NCBI GenBank assembly: GCA_964562575.1
Contig: CAZLTY010000079.1
Location: 1 to 17,986, forward strand
DNA length: 17,986 bases
Direction: 5' to 3'
DNA from: SG8-4 sp964562575
GTDB taxonomy: Bacteria > Planctomycetota > Phycisphaerae > Sedimentisphaerales > Anaerobacaceae
Positions within the stretch are counted from its first letter, which is position 1. Each line of letters starts with the position of its first letter. The notes under the pieces were generated by a model. The model searched no databases. It saw only the letters and a program-made list of their open reading frames with translations, and was not told the DNA's origin. Shown one piece after another: positions 1-6,738 of the stretch. The translations under genes and the position numbers were made by a program.

Positions 1-577
1 ACCCATGAACGGTTACCAATTCACGGGTATTGCGTTCATGATGAAGGTCCTGGAGCAGAAGCTCGCCGATAAACTGAGTGATGAGGCGACCGATGCCGCG
101 GAGATAAAGAAACTCGTCAACCAGGCCATGGACCAGACGTGCGGTCTTGCCAAGGGACTTCATCCAATAGATCTGGATGCGGGCAGCTTGGTGGCGGCAC
201 TACAGGAACTTGCGGTGACCACAGAGAAGATGTTTGGTGTCCGCTGTGCTCTCATGGATGATGGACCCGTTGAGATAGATGACGCCGAAGTGGCAACACA
301 CCTTTATCGCATCACACAGGAAGCCATTACTAATGCAATCAAACACGGCAAGGCCAAGAATATCCGGGTCGAGTTGGCTTGCAAGGCCAATGGAACTGTC
401 CTCACGGTCGAGAATGACGGGCTGGCTTTTCCTGAGGAGTTCGAGGCAAGGGGCACCGGTATGGGGCTCCAAATTATGGATCACCGTGCCGATATAATCG
501 GTGCTTCACTGGATGTTCGCAAGGCGGCGAAAGACGGGACGATAGTGACCTGTTCGTTTCGAAACCATGTACGTTAA
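1..577 (+). CDS. Sensor histidine kinase, NarL/DegS type, 5'-truncated by window edge
   Basis: This is the C-terminal part of a two-component sensor kinase with a HisKA_3-type dimerisation region and a GHKL ATPase domain. The reading frame is open to the first base of the window, so the ATG at position 5 is probably internal and the sensor part lies upstream. From that ATG, residues 5-20 (QFTGIAFMMKVLEQKL) match the segment directly after the phospho-acceptor His box; the His itself would lie just outside the window. GLHPIDLD (51-58) is the typical X-region. The ATPase shows the N box (QEAITNAIKHG, Asn110), a G1-like NDGLAF (138-142) and the G2 loop GTGMGL (150-155). It probably phosphorylates the response regulator encoded next downstream. 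A terminator-like hairpin separates the two genes, so they may not be fully co-transcribed. Confidence 0.85.
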   Translation, partial: PMNGYQFTGIAFMMKVLEQKLADKLSDEATDAAEIKKLVNQAMDQTCGLAKGLHPIDLDAGSLVAALQELAVTTEKMFGVRCALMDDGPVEIDDAEVATHLYRITQEAITNAIKHGKAKNIRVELACKANGTVLTVENDGLAFPEEFEARGTGMGLQIMDHRADIIGASLDVRKAAKDGTIVTCSFRNHVR

Positions 578-652
578 CTACAGGGTAGCTCTAATAATTG
601 CTTTTGAGCGGCAAGTAGAAGATTTTTGTATTCTGGCAAGGAAGGGAAATCA

Positions 653-680
653 GCCTTAGCTGAAGCTAAGGCGGTTTTTT
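653..680 (+). terminator. Intrinsic terminator after the histidine kinase gene
   Basis: A perfect 8-bp stem GCCTTAGC/GCTAAGGC (653-660 and 665-672) closes a TGAA tetraloop and is followed by GG and six T residues (675-680). This is a classical rho-independent terminator on the + strand, 75 bases after the kinase stop. It lies 68 bases upstream of the response regulator, so it may instead partly attenuate read-through into it. Confidence 0.75.
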
Positions 681-747
681 CCTGACGCCGTCCAGAATCA
701 AAAAGATTCGTTTGCCCGCCAAAATGGATTCTTAGAGGTGCCCTACT

Positions 748-1452
748 ATGCAAAGGCAGATTATGGCTCGAAAAAAGCAGTCGGACCAAACGCTCGACAA
801 CAAGATTCGGATCCTTATCGTCGATGATCATCCTATCGTCAGGCAGGGACTTGCAGAGCTTGTCAATCACGAGGACGACTTTGCGGTTTGCGGGCAGGCC
901 GAGGATTATCACAAGGCGCTGAGGGCCATCGGCCAATTGAATCCCAATATGGCTGTTGTCGATATTTCTCTCAAAGAGACGAGCGGTCTGGAGCTGATAA
1001 AGGATATCCATTCGCAGCATCCCGATCTGCCGGTTCTTGCCCTTTCCATGCATGACGAGACGTTGTATGCCGAACGAGCCCTGCGCGCCGGCGCCATGGG
1101 CTATATTATGAAGCAGGAAGCTACTGAAAATGTGATCGCGGCAATTCGCAAAATCCTGGGCGGTGAGATATACGTCAGCGATAGAATGGCATCGAGGATG
1201 GTCCGCAAATTGGTCGCAGGCCAAACCGTGACAACTACCTCGGCTGTGGACTGTCTGAGCGATCGTGAGCTGGAGGTGTTTCGACTGATCGGCAAGGGTC
1301 ATGGGATTCGTCAGATATCAGAGCGACTGTACTTGAGTGTAAAGACGATCGAAACCTACCGAGCACATATCAAGGACAAGTTGAATCTGGCTGATGCTGC
1401 CGAGCTGCTCCAGTACGCGATTCAATGGGTAAGCAGTTGCCCGGACGAATAG
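748..1452 (+). CDS. NarL/FixJ family response regulator
   Basis: Complete two-component response regulator, 234 residues, cytoplasmic, predicted DNA-binding transcription factor. The receiver domain (about residues 20-140) carries the acidic pair Asp26-Asp27 (IVDDHP), the phospho-acceptor Asp72 (AVVDISL), the switch Ser100 (ALSMHD) and Lys122 (YIMKQEA). A linker leads to a LuxR-type helix-turn-helix (about 169-228) with the signature LSDRELEVFRLIGKG and the recognition part SVKTIETYRAHIKDKL. The ATG at 748 has GAGGTG about 8 bases upstream; the ATG at 763 (MARKKQ), preceded by AAAGGCAG, is an equally good alternative. The partner is probably the kinase immediately upstream. Target genes cannot be read from the sequence. 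Confidence 0.9.
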   Translation: MQRQIMARKKQSDQTLDNKIRILIVDDHPIVRQGLAELVNHEDDFAVCGQAEDYHKALRAIGQLNPNMAVVDISLKETSGLELIKDIHSQHPDLPVLALSMHDETLYAERALRAGAMGYIMKQEATENVIAAIRKILGGEIYVSDRMASRMVRKLVAGQTVTTTSAVDCLSDRELEVFRLIGKGHGIRQISERLYLSVKTIETYRAHIKDKLNLADAAELLQYAIQWVSSCPDE

Positions 1453-1587
1453 CTTCAGCGGCAATCTGTGCAGTCTTCTCTCGTATATCGGTCCCGGCTC
1501 GAACCTCTCAGCCGTTAGCCCAGGTATTTCCGGAACTTCCTCGTGATTTGTCCTGCCCTGCTGAGAAGTCAATGAGGGAAATCCCCG

Positions 1588-1884
1588 ATGCGACTGAGGG
1601 TACTTTGCCCCATAACAAAAACAGGCTCTGCGCTGATTTACAGGAACGAGCGGTTCGTTGTCATAGTACTCTCCATGCACGATGGGCTGCTCTACGCTCA
1701 GCGTGCTCTTGAAGCAGGGGCGGCGGGACACGTTGCGAAATACGAAGCGGCAGAGAAGATCATAACAGCAATCCGCGAGGTGCTTGCCGGCAGGACCTAC
1801 GTCAGCGATAGCCGGGTGGTCAGAGCGATGCCCGGCGCCGCTCCGGTCAGTGATGACAGCCGCGACACCAACAATAGTGACTGA
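1588..1884 (+). pseudogene. Degenerate receiver-domain remnant (second NarL-type regulator)
   Basis: This 98-codon frame contains the C-terminal third of a response-regulator receiver domain. Residues 28-80 (LSMHDGLLYAQRALEAGAAG, AAEKIITAIREVLAG, YVSDSRVVRAM) align with residues 99-152 of the complete regulator at 748. The switch Ser29 and Lys51 equivalents are kept. The N-terminal half with the acidic pair and phospho-acceptor Asp is missing, being replaced by about 25 unrelated residues, and the frame ends without a LuxR helix-turn-helix. A 14-base stretch (TACGTCAGCGATAG) is identical in both genes, but overall similarity is moderate, so this looks like an old tandem duplication that has decayed. 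A short expressed protein cannot be excluded. Confidence 0.65.
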
Positions 1885-2098
1885 AATCCGGTGATTCGAC
1901 AAGGACCCGCAAACGGGTTCGTCGATCATTAGGGGGGTTCTCAAGAAATCGCTTTTTGCATAAAAAAAATGAACAGGTAAGACGCTGTTGTCCGTACAAG
2001 ATCAAAGAAGTCCTACATTATGGATTCTACAATGGCCTCTGGACCGATTCAGTCGGATCGGGACGCGGGTCTGAAGATGGAAAAGAAAGGAGTTGATC

Positions 2099-2260
2099 AT
2101 GAACGGGCAAAAATTCATAGGTGTGCTGTCTGTAGGTTTGGCAGTGGTGTTGGGGATTTCTGCAGCGGTAGAAGCAACATCCCATGCTGTGGGATGGACG
2201 TTCGGAAACGTGGGTTCGGCCTCGTACAGACTCGACGCTCTTGAGCCTGGCGATGCAGAA
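2099..2260 (+). pseudogene. Signal-peptide start of the sugar dehydrogenase, in another frame
   Basis: An ATG at 2099 has a near-ideal Shine-Dalgarno (AAAGGAG, 2086-2092) six bases upstream and encodes a clear Sec signal peptide: MNGQKFIGVLSVGLAVVLGI followed by SAAVEA. Its frame stays open to 2563, but it stops making sense as the dehydrogenase body begins in the +1 frame at about 2250. The dehydrogenase frame itself has a stop at 2169-2171 and no comparable start site. The simplest reading is one exported protein broken by a single-base indel between about 2172 and 2255. The end given here is approximate. A sequencing error would produce the same picture. Confidence 0.6.
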
Positions 2261-3440
2261 CTCGGAGCTCGTTGCATCGGGGCTGACAGCGCCGGTCCAT
2301 CTGGCGCCTGCCGCAGACGGCACCGACAGATTATTCGCAGTGGACCAGCCGGGGACGATTTGGGTCATCGAGAACGGGCAATTGCTCAGCACACCGTTTC
2401 TGGATGTTGTCGATCGTGTGTACATGCCGGGCTTTTTCGGCTCGCTGGACGCCAACGATTTCGACGAACGTGGCCTGCTGGGGCTTGCTTTTCATCCTGG
2501 CTTCGGAGACACCGCGAGCCCCGGCTACCAAAAGATCTACACCTACATGAGCGAGATGGCTGATATGCCGGCCGATTTCACGACCGAGCCCCTGCCTGCC
2601 GGCGCGGTTTTCGACCATCAAAGCGTCATCGCCGAGTGGACCGTTGATGCGGTCAAGCCGAATGTTGTCGATTTGAGCACACGCCGGGAGATCATGAGAA
2701 TCGATGAGCCTCAGTTCAATCACAACGGCGGGATGCTCGGGTTTGGCCGAGACGGATACCTGTATATCTCGGTAGGCGACGGCGGGGCGGCCGATGATGT
2801 TGCCGACGGGCACGGCGCCAAGGGCAACGGTCAAAACAAGAACACTGTGCACGGCTCGATCCTGCGAATCAATCCGCTTGATCCGGCGCTTACATCCGAC
2901 AGTCTCGATGTGGTCGGCGCCAACGGTGCGTATCGTGTCCCCGTTGACAATCCCTTCGTGGGCAAAGAAGGTGTGGATGAGATATTTGCATATGGCTTTA
3001 GAAATCCGTGGCGGTTCAGTTTCCATCCTTCCACGGACACTCTGATTGTAGCTGACGTTGGACAGAATATGATCGAGGAGATCGACCTCGTCCGAGCCGG
3101 GGGCAACTACGGCTGGAATCTGAAAGAAGGAACCTTCCGCTTCGACTCGACCGAAGGCACGGTAAGTAATGACTTGACCGGTTTGCCGCCAGGACTGATC
3201 GATCCGGTCGGCCAGTACGATCACGATGAGGGGATCAGTATCACCGGCGGCTTTGTTTACCACGGCAGTGTGATCCCGGAACTTACGGGCAAATACGTAT
3301 GTCGGCACTGCGGTATTTCCAGCAGCGATCCTCGGCATGTCTGCGCGCCGATGGTGGCTGAGATGAAATATGTCTGTGATAACTGCGGAAGAGTAACGCC
3401 CCGGAGAGGGGCGGTTTGCAAGCCGAAACTGATCAAGTAG
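2184..3440 (+). CDS. PQQ-type glucose/sorbosone dehydrogenase, truncated and fused to a double zinc-ribbon-like tail
   Basis: The body is a soluble glucose/sorbosone dehydrogenase (GSDH, six-bladed beta-propeller) that would oxidise a sugar or polyol outside the cytoplasm with a quinone cofactor. Signatures in order, numbered from the ATG at 2184: ELVASGLTAPVHL (28-40), DERGLLGLAFHPGFG (94-108), FNHNGGMLGFGRDGYLYISV (178-197) with GDGG, HGSILRINP (223-231), EIFAYGFRNPWRFSF (266-280), ADVGQNMIEEID (290-301), GGNYGWN (306-312) and ITGGFVYHGS (353-362). Family members continue with GKYVFGDF and more than 100 further residues. Here the frame switches at GKYV (369-372, about 3288-3299) into a tail with two CxxC-x10-C units (Cys373/376/387 and Cys398/401/412). 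The likely true start with signal peptide is at 2099 in another frame, so the chosen 5' end is only the first ATG in this frame. Probably a pseudogene or a chimera; the identity of the body is firm. Confidence 0.8.
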   Translation: MLWDGRSETWVRPRTDSTLLSLAMQNSELVASGLTAPVHLAPAADGTDRLFAVDQPGTIWVIENGQLLSTPFLDVVDRVYMPGFFGSLDANDFDERGLLGLAFHPGFGDTASPGYQKIYTYMSEMADMPADFTTEPLPAGAVFDHQSVIAEWTVDAVKPNVVDLSTRREIMRIDEPQFNHNGGMLGFGRDGYLYISVGDGGAADDVADGHGAKGNGQNKNTVHGSILRINPLDPALTSDSLDVVGANGAYRVPVDNPFVGKEGVDEIFAYGFRNPWRFSFHPSTDTLIVADVGQNMIEEIDLVRAGGNYGWNLKEGTFRFDSTEGTVSNDLTGLPPGLIDPVGQYDHDEGISITGGFVYHGSVIPELTGKYVCRHCGISSSDPRHVCAPMVAEMKYVCDNCGRVTPRRGAVCKPKLIK

Positions 3441-3540
3441 CGGAATAAGCAGAGAAGGATCGGCTGCATTTGCGGCTTTCTTTGATTTTACACTTTAAGA
3501 CAGCGGCATGAAGGCGTTTAATGGCGTCTTCATTAGGAAG

Positions 3541-3615
3541 AATAGCAGGGCGGGTTTGGGCCCGTGCGGTCAATCCAGCAGGCAAAATTATGGGCTTCAA
3601 TCCCATCCGGCTATT
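3541..3615 (+). other. tRNA-like cloverleaf-capable sequence
   Basis: An outer 9-bp stem with one mismatch pairs AATAGCAGG (3541-3549) with CCGGCTATT (3607-3615). Inside it are a 4-bp hairpin CGGG/CCCG (3551-3564), a weaker TGCGG/CC(A)GCA hairpin (3565-3580) and a perfect ATGGG/CCCAT hairpin with a 7-base CTTCAAT loop (3590-3606) ending directly at the outer stem. The layout is tRNA-like. The last loop is shifted by one base from TTCRANY, there is no good anticodon arm and no CCA end, so it is not called a tRNA gene. It could be a decayed tRNA or a structured leader of the dehydrogenase gene starting at 3658. Confidence 0.3.
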
Positions 3616-3657
3616 GGAGCAGATTTACAGTAGCTATTAATTTTCGGGTATATTGCA

Positions 3658-4695
3658 ATGAGAGCAGCAGCTATTAGAGAGCACGGAGGACTGGATGTGC
3701 TCCGGATCGAAGAAGTCCCCGAGCCTAAACTCGCTGATGACGAAGTTGTCCTGGAAGTCCGTTCTGCGGGACTTAACCATCTGGACATCTGGGTCAGAAA
3801 AGGTCGAGGCGGTGCCAGGCCTTCGGAGCCCAAGATTCTTGGTTCCGATGCCGCCGGCGTAGTGATTGCCGCCGGATCGAGAGTCAGGGGCGTGGATATC
3901 GGTGATGAAGTGATTTTGAATCCGGGGCTTAGTTGCGGCTGCTGCGACCATTGTAATCGCGGCGAGCAGAGCGAGTGCGTCTCCTTTGGGATCGTAGGTC
4001 TGAGTCGGCAGGGAACATTCGCCGAGCAGGTCGCGGCCCCGGCGCGCAACGTGGCGCCCAAGCCCTCGCATCTGAGTTTCAACGAGGCGGGAGCCTTTGT
4101 GTTGGCACAGCTTACCGCTTGGCGGATGCTGATGACACGGGCAAAGCTGAGGCCGGGCCAGACAGTTCTGATACACGGCATAGGAGGCGGGGTCGCCCTT
4201 TATGCTCTGCAATTGGCCAAGCTCGCGAGCGCGCGAGTGATCGTCACCTCGTCTTCGGATAAGAAGCTGGAGAGGGCAAGCAGGCTCGGCGCCGACCACA
4301 CGATCAATTACAGAGCATGCGATGATGTTACGCAGTGCGTGAAAGACCTCACATCCGGAATGGGCGTTGACATAGTCATCGACACCGTTGGCGCAGCTAC
4401 TTGGCCGATCGATTTTTCGGCTGTCCGCCGGGGTGGCAAGATTGTCTTGTGCGGCGTAACATCCGACGCCAAGGCAGTTACGGATTTGCGGGCGCTCTAC
4501 TGGAACCAGTTAACGATAATGGGCTCGACTATGGGCTCGGATGAGGATTTCCGTCAGATGGTCAAGGCCGTCACCGCAGCAAAACTGCGACCCGTCATCG
4601 ACTCAGTGACGCCGTTGGAAAACATAAAGGACGCTATGGGCAAAATGGAAAAAGCCGAACAATTCGGCAAGATTGTCCTGGAGATTTCCAAGTAG
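3658..4695 (+). CDS. Zinc-binding MDR-family dehydrogenase / quinone oxidoreductase-like
   Basis: Medium-chain dehydrogenase/reductase of 345 residues, cytoplasmic, expected to use NAD(P)H on an alcohol, aldehyde or quinone; substrate unknown. The N-terminal GroES-like domain (1-130) starts with MRAAAIREHGGLDVLRIEEV. The structural-zinc lobe is complete: Cys93-x2-Cys96-x2-Cys99-x7-Cys107. The catalytic-zinc ligands of classical alcohol dehydrogenases are not in their usual places: GLNHLD at 38-43 has Asn for the first Cys, and LGSDAAG at 61-67 replaces GHE. The Rossmann part has HGIGGGVALYALQLAK (173-188), then SSSDKKLERASRLGADHTIN and DIVIDTVG. It ends FGKIVLEISK, the usual family ending, and length is normal. 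No strong ribosome-binding site precedes the ATG. The neighbours do not reveal the substrate. Confidence 0.88.
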   Translation: MRAAAIREHGGLDVLRIEEVPEPKLADDEVVLEVRSAGLNHLDIWVRKGRGGARPSEPKILGSDAAGVVIAAGSRVRGVDIGDEVILNPGLSCGCCDHCNRGEQSECVSFGIVGLSRQGTFAEQVAAPARNVAPKPSHLSFNEAGAFVLAQLTAWRMLMTRAKLRPGQTVLIHGIGGGVALYALQLAKLASARVIVTSSSDKKLERASRLGADHTINYRACDDVTQCVKDLTSGMGVDIVIDTVGAATWPIDFSAVRRGGKIVLCGVTSDAKAVTDLRALYWNQLTIMGSTMGSDEDFRQMVKAVTAAKLRPVIDSVTPLENIKDAMGKMEKAEQFGKIVLEISK

Positions 4696-4753
4696 ATGTG
4701 TTCATGACTAACTCACGAATAAGGAGTCTATCAAGGCTGTTACAGCTTCAAGA

Positions 4754-4987
4754 ATGCATGCCCTGGGGACGTCGGCGCCGGATTTCAGCCTGCCCGATAC
4801 CGCAGGCGATATTGTGTCTCTCGCCGACTTTGACAAATCACCAGCCTTGCTAATCATCTTCATGTGCAACCATTGTCCGTTCGTCAAACACGTGCTGGAC
4901 AATCTCGTTGAATTGATCAAAGACTATCAGGCAGGAGAAGTCGCCGTCGTGGGCATAAATATGATGGAGAAAGAGAATTCTGTATGA
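4754..4987 (+). CDS. Thioredoxin-like / AhpC-TSA family protein, C-terminally truncated
   Basis: The 77 residues encode the front half of a thioredoxin-fold protein of the AhpC/TSA-redoxin type: LGTSAPDFSLPDTAGDIVSL, the redox motif CNHC (Cys38, Cys41) in FMCNHCPFVKH, and VAVVGIN (64-69). Family members are about 180 residues and continue well beyond VGIN; here an unrelated MMEKENSV follows and the gene stops. The stop overlaps the start of the glycosyltransferase gene (ATGA at 4984-4987). A good Shine-Dalgarno (AAGGAG, 4721-4726) lies 27 bases before this ATG; the frame is open back to 4712 and encodes IKAVTASRM before the ATG, so the ancestral start may have been a lost ATG near 4730. It is probably a remnant, although the CxxC site is intact. 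Confidence 0.65.
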   Translation: MHALGTSAPDFSLPDTAGDIVSLADFDKSPALLIIFMCNHCPFVKHVLDNLVELIKDYQAGEVAVVGINMMEKENSV

Positions 4988-5724
4988 GCGACAGTGGTCT
5001 CACAGCCTGCGACGCAACCGAGCAACAGAACCGATGTTACTTTTCAATCATAATTCCGGTTCTGAACGAGGGTGATCGAATAAACGCGCTGATAGAGCAA
5101 ATACACAATCAGGGCTTCGAATTCCCATACGAAGTGATCGTCGTTGATGGTGATCCACCAGGCGGCACGGTCGAGGCGATTCAATCTGGCGATGTGCTGA
5201 CAATCATCACCGAGAAAGGTCGGGGCAGGCAAATGAACGCCGGCGCAGCGGTGGCGCGTGGAGACATATTAATCTTCCTGCATGCTGACACGATGCTGCC
5301 GGACGGCGCCCTGAAAAAGATCAGTCGGGCTCTGGAGAGGCAGGATTATGTCGGCGGAGCTTTTGATCTTAAGATAGACTCCGATAGACTCTTCTTGAGA
5401 TACATCTCGGTGCGCGCCAGCCTTCGTTCTCGCTTGAATAGAATACCCTACGGAGACCAGGCGATCTTCATGAGGAAGAAGTACTTCGACCAGATTGGCC
5501 GATTCAAGGATATTCCGCTGATGGAAGATGTGGAATTTATGCGCCGCGTAAAGAGAGACGGCAGGAAGATTCACATCTTGCCCGACAAGGTGACGACCTC
5601 GGCGCGAAGATGGCAGCGTGATGGAGCGCTCTATACGACCGTGAGGAACCAGGTGCTGGTGGCCCTGTTCCGTCTCGGCGTCAGCCCCGGCAGACTTGCA
5701 AAGTACTATTGGAGGCAATCCTGA
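4984..5724 (+). CDS. Family 2 glycosyltransferase, rSAM/selenodomain-associated type (TIGR04283-like)
   Basis: Cytoplasmic GT-A glycosyltransferase of 246 residues. Visible motifs are FSIIIPVLNEGDRI (20-33), EVIVVDGDPPGGTVEA (50-65), the KGRGRQMNAGA segment (78-88), the metal-binding HADT (100-103, DxD equivalent), YGDQAIFMRK and PLMEDVEFMRR. The KGRGRQMN/HADT combination and the position next to an ArsS-like radical SAM gene fit the TIGR04283 family, which typically co-occurs with such genes. In that setting it is thought to act in building a modified (for example arsenic-containing) sugar or lipid; the donor and acceptor are unknown. It overlaps the preceding truncated thioredoxin gene by four bases and is followed after 43 bases by the radical SAM gene, so the three form one likely operon. 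The protein ends close to the usual family end. Confidence 0.88.
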   Translation: MSDSGLTACDATEQQNRCYFSIIIPVLNEGDRINALIEQIHNQGFEFPYEVIVVDGDPPGGTVEAIQSGDVLTIITEKGRGRQMNAGAAVARGDILIFLHADTMLPDGALKKISRALERQDYVGGAFDLKIDSDRLFLRYISVRASLRSRLNRIPYGDQAIFMRKKYFDQIGRFKDIPLMEDVEFMRRVKRDGRKIHILPDKVTTSARRWQRDGALYTTVRNQVLVALFRLGVSPGRLAKYYWRQS

Positions 5725-5767
5725 TAGATACGAACGCTGATGTGCCAGCTACGAAGACGGAGAAAGA

Positions 5768-6733
5768 ATGATTGCGGATTTCAAGAAAGAACTGGAGAGT
5801 ATCGACTCTCGCCTGTTGTCCCTTGAGCGGCTCGAGACGCTGCAGGTCAATCTGGGCGACCGGTGCAATCAGAGCTGTGCGCACTGCCACCTCCAGGCGG
5901 GCCCCAATGGCGAAAAGATAATGTCCAGGAAGGTGATGGAAAAGATCATTGACCTTCTGCGCAGTCGTCCCGGTCTTACAGTAGATGTCACGGGGGGGTG
6001 TCCGGAATTGAATCCTGATTTTAAGTTCTTCATCGACGGCGCCTGCGAAGCGGCCAGGCATGTTATGGTTCGAACCAATGCGACCGTCTTCTTTGAGCCG
6101 GATTTGAGCTGGGTCCCCCGGTGGTACAGCGAAAAGAAGGTTACGCTGACGGTCTCTCTGCCCTGCTACACGGCCCAGAACGTTGACGGTCAACGAGGCG
6201 CCGGTGCTTTCGAGAAGAGCATCGCTGCATTGAGATTGCTCAATGATCTTGGCTATGGCGCAAACGGCCGGCTTCAACTGAATCTAGTTTATAATCCGGG
6301 CGGGGGTTTCCTCCCGGGGCGGCAGGATCAGCTCGAAGTCGACTATAAGAGAGAACTTCATGAAAAATACGGTGTTCGATTCAACAAACTTTTTACGATA
6401 ACCAACGCGCCCATCGGCCGATTCAAGCAGCATCTCCAAGCAAATGGGCAGCTATACCAATACCAGAGGCTTCTGGTGGAAAACTTCAATCCCGACGCGG
6501 CCGAAAGTATTATGTGCAGAACCCTGATCAGTATCGGCTGCGACGGAATCGCATATAACTGCGATTTCAACCAGGCCCTCGATTTGCCGATTGTCGATCT
6601 CCAGGGCCGGATCGTGTCAATTGAGCGATTGCAGGAAGCCCTAAATGGTGGGATCGAACTGATTACCGGCGACCACTGTTTCTGTTGCACCGCCGGCGCC
6701 GGATCGAGCTGTACCGGTTCGCTGGTCAAATAG
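5768..6733 (+). CDS. arsS: Radical SAM protein ArsS-like (arsenosugar biosynthesis; DUF3641 C-terminus)
   Basis: Radical SAM enzyme of 321 residues. The [4Fe-4S]/SAM motif is Cys33-x3-Cys37-x2-Cys40 (DRCNQSCAHCHLQAGP). It is followed by VDVTGGCPELNP (72-83) and RTNATVF, typical of the ArsS/rSAM-selenodomain family. The C-terminal DUF3641 region has MCRTLISIGCDGIAYNCDFN and ends HCFCCTAGAGSSCTGSLVK with Cys304, Cys306, Cys307 and Cys315, probably ligands of an extra iron-sulfur cluster. In characterised systems ArsS joins a SAM-derived deoxyadenosyl group to dimethylarsenic as a step to arsenosugars, and usually sits with arsM; arsM is absent from this window. Position 78 is Cys where I recall Ala in many homologues. 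GGAG lies about 7 bases before the ATG. It converges with the oxidoreductase gene at 6739 with only five bases between stops. Confidence 0.87.
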   Translation: MIADFKKELESIDSRLLSLERLETLQVNLGDRCNQSCAHCHLQAGPNGEKIMSRKVMEKIIDLLRSRPGLTVDVTGGCPELNPDFKFFIDGACEAARHVMVRTNATVFFEPDLSWVPRWYSEKKVTLTVSLPCYTAQNVDGQRGAGAFEKSIAALRLLNDLGYGANGRLQLNLVYNPGGGFLPGRQDQLEVDYKRELHEKYGVRFNKLFTITNAPIGRFKQHLQANGQLYQYQRLLVENFNPDAAESIMCRTLISIGCDGIAYNCDFNQALDLPIVDLQGRIVSIERLQEALNGGIELITGDHCFCCTAGAGSSCTGSLVK

Positions 6734-6738
6734 AACGG

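Noticed and set aside
1318..1944. 208-codon open frame on the minus strand opposite the response regulators
   Set aside because: It runs antisense to the end of the intact regulator and across the remnant, shows no recognisable domain and has no convincing ribosome-binding site. It is best explained as a shadow of the regulator coding bias.
2331..3338. 335-codon open frame on the minus strand across the sugar dehydrogenase
   Set aside because: The + strand frame contains all GSDH motifs; the antisense frame has none and its length follows from codon bias.
3624..3654. TTTACA/TATATT as a promoter for the gene at 3658
   Set aside because: The spacer is 19 bases and the second box ends four bases before the ATG, so the transcript would start inside the gene.
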